The notes beneath the pieces are model-generated. The model worked only from the letters and a program-made list of their open reading frames with translations. It was not told the DNA's origin and did no database searches. Source: Microtetraspora sp. NBRC 16547 (GTDB taxonomy: Bacteria; Actinomycetota; Actinomycetes; Streptosporangiales; Streptosporangiaceae). Taken from it: a DNA stretch of 64,000 bases. Where the stretch lies: positions 1 to 64,000 of the forward strand of contig NZ_BSSE01000004.1 in NCBI RefSeq assembly GCF_030268965.1, in the 5' to 3' direction. Every line of letters begins with the position of its first letter. Within the stretch, counting starts at the first letter, position 1. This document shows positions 59,197 to 64,000 of the stretch, piece after piece. Both the position numbers and the translations under genes were made by a program.

Positions 59197-61236
59197 TCAG
59201 GGGGAGGGGGGCGGCGTGGGGGACAGACCGGGGAAGCTTCCGTCGGGGAAGGTGCCCGCGCCCGCCGTGCCGTCCGGTACGACCACCTCGTCGCCCTCGC
59301 CGAGACCCTCGACGATCTGGACGTACTGGTCCCCTTCGACACCGGTACGCACCTGGCGGCGGACGTCCTCGTCGCCGACCCGTACGGTCACCGTCGCCGT
59401 CCCGCCCGGTCCGGTCTCCACCGCACGTGCGGGGACGTAGACCGCGTTCTCGGCCGCGCCGGTCGTTACCGAAACGTACGCCGTCTGGCCGGCGAGCAGG
59501 TTCTTCGGTGCGCTGGACAGGGCGACGCGTACGCCGTACCGGACGAGCTGGTTGGCCGTCGTCGCGGTGATGTCGATGTGGGTGATGGTCCCGGCGAACT
59601 CCTGCCCGGCGTGGGTGTCCATGGTCACCGTGGCTCGCTGGCCGACCTTGAGCTTGCCGACGTCGGACTCGGTGAACAGCGCGTTCACCTGGAGCTCGTC
59701 GAGGTTGCCGAGGGTGATGAACGCGGCGCCCGCGTTCGCCGTGTCCCCGGCCTTTCCGCCGACGCTCATGACCGTTCCCCTGGACGGGGCCTTGATGGTC
59801 ACTCCGGCCAGCGCCTCCTTGGCGCCCGACAGTTCGCGCTTGGCGGTGGCGACGTCGGCCTCGGCCTGCTCCACCGACACAGCCGTGCCGCCGGAGGGAC
59901 CGCCTCCGTTGCGACCCTCGCCGACGGAGCCACCCGCGCCGCCCGAGGACGCGCCTCCGGAGCCGCCCTTGGCCGAGCCGCCGCCCTTGGAGGTGCCGCC
60001 GCCGGAGTCGTTCGAGGCGGTGGCGCGGCCGGCGGTGGACTTCGTGCCGGTGGTGGACGTCCCGGTGCCGGTCGCGCAGTTCGCGGCCGGGCCCGCCGTC
60101 GCGGACGAGTTCCCGGCGTCGGTCGCCGCCGCGGAGCCGCCGCCCAGGATGCCGCCCGAAGTGTCGCCGGCCGGGTTCCCGCCGACGGTGAGCATCTTGA
60201 CGATGGTCTCGATGATGCCCTGGGTGATCGTCACCGTTTCCCTGACGGTCACCCGCTCGGTGACGACGACCGTCTGGGTGACGGTAACCGTGGGGACCGG
60301 CTCGGGTGCCTGGCTCGGCTCAGGCTGAGGCGCCTGGGACGGTTTGGGGGTGGGCTCGGACCCTGAGGCCGTCGGCTCCGGATGCGTCCCCCGTGCGGGC
60401 CGCCGTGCTTCGGAGCGCCCGGACGTGCCGGTCTTGGCCGATTCGGCCTCGGACGTCGCTGCCTTGGCCGATCCGTCCCCGCTTCGGGACGCGGACGTCC
60501 CGCCTCTTTCGGCGGAGCGCCGTACGGCGTCGCGTACGGGCTCGGACGTGGTGGTGATCGTGGTCGTGGCGATCGGCGACGGCTTCGACGTCGTCGTGGA
60601 GATGGGCGTCGGACGCGAGGTGGTCGTCGAGATCGGCACCGGCGCCGTCGTCACCACGGGAACGGGGGTCACCACGATCGGGTCGGCCGCCGAGGCCGAG
60701 GCCGAGGGCGCGGCCGCGGAGGGCCGGGGCGAGGCCGACGTGCCCTTCCCGGGCGGGCATGAGGCCGCGGCCGAGGGGGTGGGGCCGGTGGAGGGAGTGG
60801 TGGACCGCTGGGGCACCGTCCGATTCGGCGTGGAGGTGGCGGAGTCTGTGGAGGAGCTCTCCGCCTTTTCCGCGTTGTCGAGCGCCTCGTACGCGGCCGA
60901 CAGCGCGGCGCGGGCCGCGAGGTAGTTCTCCTTGGCCTCGGTCGCGTCCACCCGGGCGAGGGCCTGTCCCGTCCGTACCTTCTGGCCGGGCTTCACGTAC
61001 ACCTTCCGCACCATGCCCGAGGCGCCGAAGGACAGGTCGCGGCTGTGCGCGTCCACCGTGTTGCCGCTCGCGGAGACGACGGAGGTGACGTCGCCGCGTC
61101 TGGCGGCCACCAGCTCGATCCTCGCGGTGGGGGCGGCGTCGTCGCCGCCGCCGAGGAGGTAGACGCCGCCGCAGGCGAGTACGGCGCAGGCGAGAACCAG
61201 ACCTCCTGTGCGAAGGACCTTGGGCGGAACAGTCAT
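59197..61236 (-). CDS. HlyD/MacA-like adaptor with giant low-complexity insertion
   Basis: A 679-residue periplasmic-adaptor-type protein. After an N-terminal signal/anchor helix (VLRTGGLVLACAVLACGGVY) the first lipoyl half is present (LSFGASGMVRKVYVKPGQKV, about residues 67-87) with its helix (to about 126). A low-complexity stretch of about 325 residues (about 127-451), rich in Ser, Thr, Ala, Pro and Gly, follows. Then come the return helix (about 452-476) and the second lipoyl half (GVTIKAPSRGTVMSVGGKAG). The beta-barrel domain ends in Pro-rich tail. The hairpin tip thus is replaced by a long, flexible arm. It is convergent to the kinase gene and divergent from the second adaptor. ATG 61236 is used; TTG 61242 adds two residues. 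Confidence 0.85.
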   Translation of the reverse strand: MTVPPKVLRTGGLVLACAVLACGGVYLLGGGDDAAPTARIELVAARRGDVTSVVSASGNTVDAHSRDLSFGASGMVRKVYVKPGQKVRTGQALARVDATEAKENYLAARAALSAAYEALDNAEKAESSSTDSATSTPNRTVPQRSTTPSTGPTPSAAASCPPGKGTSASPRPSAAAPSASASAADPIVVTPVPVVTTAPVPISTTTSRPTPISTTTSKPSPIATTTITTTSEPVRDAVRRSAERGGTSASRSGDGSAKAATSEAESAKTGTSGRSEARRPARGTHPEPTASGSEPTPKPSQAPQPEPSQAPEPVPTVTVTQTVVVTERVTVRETVTITQGIIETIVKMLTVGGNPAGDTSGGILGGGSAAATDAGNSSATAGPAANCATGTGTSTTGTKSTAGRATASNDSGGGTSKGGGSAKGGSGGASSGGAGGSVGEGRNGGGPSGGTAVSVEQAEADVATAKRELSGAKEALAGVTIKAPSRGTVMSVGGKAGDTANAGAAFITLGNLDELQVNALFTESDVGKLKVGQRATVTMDTHAGQEFAGTITHIDITATTANQLVRYGVRVALSSAPKNLLAGQTAYVSVTTGAAENAVYVPARAVETGPGGTATVTVRVGDEDVRRQVRTGVEGDQYVQIVEGLGEGDEVVVPDGTAGAGTFPDGSFPGLSPTPPPSP

Positions 61237-61563
61237 GCGCAAAATGGTGTCGGCGCCAGGTCGGACCAGGCTCAGTCATGCCTGAGAGTTGTCTGTGTAC
61301 GGCCTCGGCGCCGGACGTTTCCCGAGCTCGAAATCCGCCCAAATCGCCACAGAAGAGCGGAGCGGGCGGGAGTGAGGACTGCGGCGAAGGCCCGGCGGAG
61401 CGGCTTCGCAAGGACCGGAGCTTCCGGGCGGCGCAGCGGAATCCCCCATTTTGTCCTGTGGAACCCGTGTCGCCGGACGTCGGGCGCGCATGAGCGGAGT
61501 TATCAGCAAAGCTTCAGGCTCGTCCGAAGTTGGCCCAAGCCCGGCCCGGCAAGGTGAAGGCCC
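61237..61563. promoter_or_regulatory. Divergent region between two adaptor genes
   Basis: About 330 bases without a gene. It must hold promoters for both adaptors. I see no strong palindrome or -10/-35 pair. The plus-strand gene has AAGGTGAAGG as ribosome site before GTG 61564. Confidence 0.4.
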
Positions 61564-62772
61564 GTGAAGCTGTCGACCAGGCGCAGGGCGCTCATCGTGA
61601 ACGGCACCCTCGGGGTGCTGGTGGCGGGTGGCGCGGTCGCCGCCTACCTCTCCCTCGCGGGCCCCACCGGCCCGGCGAGCGCGTCCGGTGCCTCGACCGT
61701 GACCGTGGGACGGGGAACGGTCCTCGACTCGGTCTCGGCCTCCGGCTCCCTGGAGAGCGCCCGGAGCGGGTCCCTCAACTTCCGTACCAGCGGGACCATC
61801 TCCTCGATCAGCGTCAAAGAGGGCCAGAAGGTCAAAAAGGGGCAGGCGCTGGCGCGGTTGGACGGCTCCTCGCAGCGCGACGACCTCGCCGCCACGTCCG
61901 CGAGCCTCAGCGTGGCCAAGGAGCAGAACGAGAGCCAGGCGACCGCCTCCAGCTATTCGCAGTACGTGAAGGCGCTCAACTCCTACAAGAGCGCCAAGCG
62001 GGCCCTGGCGGAGACCGTCCTCACGGCGCCGTTCAGCGCCACGGTCACCGCGATCAACGGTGTGGTCGGAGACAGCGCCGGATCCTCGTCGGGAGGCGGC
62101 GGGGCCCCCTCCGGCGGAGGGGCGTCATCGGGCGGCGGCGGGAGCGGCGCGTCGGGTGGGAGCTCGTCGGGCTCCTCTGGACTGATCGAGCTGATCGACA
62201 TTTCGAAGATGCAGATCGTCGGTAACTTCACCGAGTCCGACGTCACCAAGCTGAAGGTCGGCCAGGCGGCCACGATCTCCTTCGACGCCCTGGCGGGGGT
62301 GACCACCCAGGGCAGGGTCAGCATCATCAACCCGGTCGCCGCCACGAGCAACAACGTCGTGCAGTATCCGGTGACCGTCACCCTCACCGAGATCCCCGAC
62401 GGCGTACGGCTGGGCCAGACGGCCACGGTCCAGGTGGTGGTCGGCAAGGCGGAGAACGTCCTGACCGTGCCGACCTCGGTGATCACCACCGCCGGAGGCC
62501 GTACGAGCGTCACCGTGCTGCGGGATGGGCGGCAGGCCGCCCAGCCCGTGGAGGTGGGCGTCGCGGGCGACGGCGTCACGGAGATCAAGTCCGGCGTAGA
62601 GGAGGGCGACCAGGTGGTCCGTCCAGCCGTCACGCCGGGCGGGACCGGCGGATCCACCGGAGGCGGGGTCCGCATGCAGGGAGGCTTCCCCGGCGGCGGT
62701 GGAATGCCCGGTGGCGGTGGGATGCCCGGTGGCATGACCGGGCGCGGCGGCGGATCGGGTGCCGGCAGATGA
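61564..62772 (+). CDS. HlyD/MacA-like efflux adaptor
   Basis: A 402-residue membrane-fusion-type protein. The N-terminal anchor is ALIVNGTLGVLVAGGAVAAYL. First lipoyl half: LNFRTSGTISSISVKEGQKV (about 70-89). The coiled-coil is short (about residues 105-145), then the second lipoyl half AETVLTAPFSATVTAINGVV with a Gly/Ser-rich insertion of about 36 residues. The beta-barrel follows (ISKMQIVGNFTESDVTKLKV), and the C-terminus is Gly-rich (FPGGGGMPGG-type). The start is GTG 61564. Its stop overlaps the MacB ATPase start by 4 bp, giving a complete exporter with the two downstream genes. Confidence 0.92.
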   Translation: MKLSTRRRALIVNGTLGVLVAGGAVAAYLSLAGPTGPASASGASTVTVGRGTVLDSVSASGSLESARSGSLNFRTSGTISSISVKEGQKVKKGQALARLDGSSQRDDLAATSASLSVAKEQNESQATASSYSQYVKALNSYKSAKRALAETVLTAPFSATVTAINGVVGDSAGSSSGGGGAPSGGGASSGGGGSGASGGSSSGSSGLIELIDISKMQIVGNFTESDVTKLKVGQAATISFDALAGVTTQGRVSIINPVAATSNNVVQYPVTVTLTEIPDGVRLGQTATVQVVVGKAENVLTVPTSVITTAGGRTSVTVLRDGRQAAQPVEVGVAGDGVTEIKSGVEEGDQVVRPAVTPGGTGGSTGGGVRMQGGFPGGGGMPGGGGMPGGMTGRGGGSGAGR

Positions 62773-63551
62773 GCGAAACCGCCGAGGGCACGGCGACCGC
62801 GGCCGACCCGGTCCTTCTCATCCGCGACGTCACGAAGGTCTACGGCGAGGGAGAGGCGGCCGTGCGCGCCCTGCGCGGCGTCTCGCTGACCGTCGAGCCC
62901 GGCGACTATGTGGCGATCATGGGTGCGTCCGGCTCCGGCAAGTCCACTCTGATGAACATCATCGGCTGCCTGGACGTACCGACCGCCGGGACGTACCTGC
63001 TCGGTGGCGTGGACGTGGGCGCCCTCGACGAGGTCAGGCTGGCTCGCGTACGCAACCGGCGGATCGGGTTCATCTTCCAGTCGTTCAACCTGATCCCCCG
63101 GATGAGCGCGCTGGCGAACGTCGAGCTTCCGCTCGCCTACGGCGGCGTGCGGGCGGCCGAGCGGCGCAGGCGGGCGCTGGCGGCGCTGGGCCTGGTCGGG
63201 TTGTCCGACCGGGTGCGACACCAGCCGAACGAGCTGTCCGGCGGCCAGCAGCAGCGCGTCGCGGTCGCCCGCGCGCTCGTCACCTCACCGACGCTGCTGC
63301 TGGCCGACGAGCCGACCGGCGCTCTGGACAGCACGTCCACGAAAGACATCCTGGCGATCTTCGATCGGCTGAGCCTGAGCGGAAGGACGATCGTCGTGAT
63401 CACCCACGAGGACGACGTGGCCGCGCATGCCAAGCGGGTCGTCCGGCTGATGGACGGCCGGATCGTCGACGACCGCAGGCAGGCGCCGGTGGACGGGCCG
63501 CCGCCGCTGATCGACGACCGATCCTCGACGGGAGCGATGAGCGAGCGATGA
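62769..63551 (+). CDS. MacB/LolD-type ABC exporter ATPase
   Basis: A 260-residue ATPase. Walker A is MGASGSGKSTLMNIIG, the signature is NELSGGQQQRVAVARALV, Walker B is TLLLADEPTGALDS, and the H-loop lies in VVITHEDDVAAHAKRV. It is the separate-gene version of the MacB ATPase, which powers mechanotransmission rather than pumping through the membrane. It overlaps the adaptor and the permease by 4 bp each. Substrates of such exporters are often antimicrobial peptides or lipids; here it is unknown. Confidence 0.95.
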   Translation: MSETAEGTATAADPVLLIRDVTKVYGEGEAAVRALRGVSLTVEPGDYVAIMGASGSGKSTLMNIIGCLDVPTAGTYLLGGVDVGALDEVRLARVRNRRIGFIFQSFNLIPRMSALANVELPLAYGGVRAAERRRRALAALGLVGLSDRVRHQPNELSGGQQQRVAVARALVTSPTLLLADEPTGALDSTSTKDILAIFDRLSLSGRTIVVITHEDDVAAHAKRVVRLMDGRIVDDRRQAPVDGPPPLIDDRSSTGAMSER

Positions 63552-64000
63552 ACGTCCTGGAGATCAGCCGGTTCGCCGTACGCGGCCTGACCGCGAACAA
63601 GATGCGGAGCGTCCTGACGATGCTCGGCATCCTCATCGGGGTTGCGGCGGTGATCCTGCTCGTCGCGGTCGGCCAGGGTTCGTCGGACGCGATCAAGCAG
63701 CGCATCCAGAGCCTGGGCGCGAACACGCTCACCGTCTCCGCGTCGTTCTCGGGCGGGTTCGGCGGCCCGGCGGGAGGTCGCGGTGGCGGCGGCGGCGCGG
63801 CCGGCCCGCGTACGCAGGCGCGCGGCCTCACGCTTGAGGACGCCCGCGCCATCGCCGCCTCCGGTGACGCGCCCTCCGTCAAGAGCGTCTCGCCGGTCGT
63901 GACCTCCTCGTCCGCCACGACGACGTACGAAGGGGCGAGCCACAGCATTTCCCAGGTCGTCGGTACATATCCGAGCTATTTCGAGGCGACCAACAAGCCG
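63548..64000 (+). CDS. MacB/FtsX-type ABC exporter permease, N-terminal part
   Basis: The window ends inside this gene; the first 151 residues are visible. It starts MNVLEISRFAVRGLTANKMR, has the first helix LTMLGILIGVAAVILLVAVG, then the extracytoplasmic domain (IKQRIQSLGANTLTVSASFS, and a Gly-rich stretch GFGGPAGGRGGGGGAAGP about residues 61-78), as in MacB permeases. The remaining three helices would lie beyond the window. It is translationally coupled to the ATPase by a 4-bp overlap (ATGA). Confidence 0.93.
   Translation, partial: MNVLEISRFAVRGLTANKMRSVLTMLGILIGVAAVILLVAVGQGSSDAIKQRIQSLGANTLTVSASFSGGFGGPAGGRGGGGGAAGPRTQARGLTLEDARAIAASGDAPSVKSVSPVVTSSSATTTYEGASHSISQVVGTYPSYFEATNKP

Overview
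The window is GC-rich chromosomal DNA from an actinomycete, most likely a member of the Streptosporangiales (a Nonomuraea, Streptosporangium or Microbispora type). The grounds are the strong G/C bias at third codon positions, frequent GTG starts, and typical actinobacterial families (SepF, DUF1707, DUF3263, DUF3027, DUF2530, DUF4190). Gene neighbourhoods also resemble Streptomyces, for example threonine-synthase-like / sulfur carrier / cold shock / groEL. I saw no tRNA, CRISPR array, prophage or intact transposon. Most of the window is housekeeping DNA with conserved hypotheticals in between.

Layout. 1-300: the end of an rRNA operon (23S 3' end and 5S) and its terminator. 0.7-9.3 kb: HxlR regulator, PhzF-like enzyme, short SepF, membrane protein, argS, plsX, DUF1707 protein and a KamA-like radical SAM enzyme. 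9.7-13.4 kb: a repetitive Ala/Asn/Val-rich exported protein, a PEBP protein and a Wzm/Wzt-type polysaccharide ABC exporter. 13.9-19.6 kb: a complete five-gene oligopeptide ABC importer. 19.7-26.4 kb: secreted subtilase, SAM hydrolase (DUF62), DUF3263, trehalose-6-phosphate phosphatase and synthase, and an MFS carrier with an expanded tetrapeptide repeat. 26.5-31.6 kb: ECF sigma factor, then a SAM-I riboswitch in front of a threonine-synthase-family gene and a sulfur-carrier gene, then a cold-shock gene with a long leader, then groEL with two CIRCE operators.

31.7-48.1 kb: septum-formation-type membrane protein, HelD-like helicase, XPB-like helicase and a helicase-associated WYL-type protein, HAD phosphatase, extended cold-shock protein, MFS, DUF3027 and a 1035-residue sacsin/Hsp90-type ATPase. 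48.4-56.9 kb: NCS2 purine permease, a MarR regulator with a self-overlapping operator plus its MFS exporter, ThpR, a 27-residue membrane micro-protein, aldo/keto reductase, an anchored exported protein with a repeat-built N-terminus, and L-2-hydroxyglutarate oxidase. 57.0-64.0 kb: an OmpR-type two-component system followed by a divergent pair of HlyD-type adaptors and a MacB-type ABC exporter that runs off the end of the window.

The most informative unit is 27.2-29.0 kb. A SAM-sensing riboswitch controlling a 'threonine synthase' makes little sense for threonine. It fits the MetM/MetO route reported from Streptomyces, in which O-phosphohomoserine plus a thiocarboxylated carrier protein gives homocysteine. 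Other points for follow-up are the 26-residue-repeat exported protein, the HlyD adaptor with about 325 low-complexity residues in its coiled-coil hairpin, the repeat expansions in three membrane proteins, and an 18-bp direct repeat flanking the HelD-like gene.
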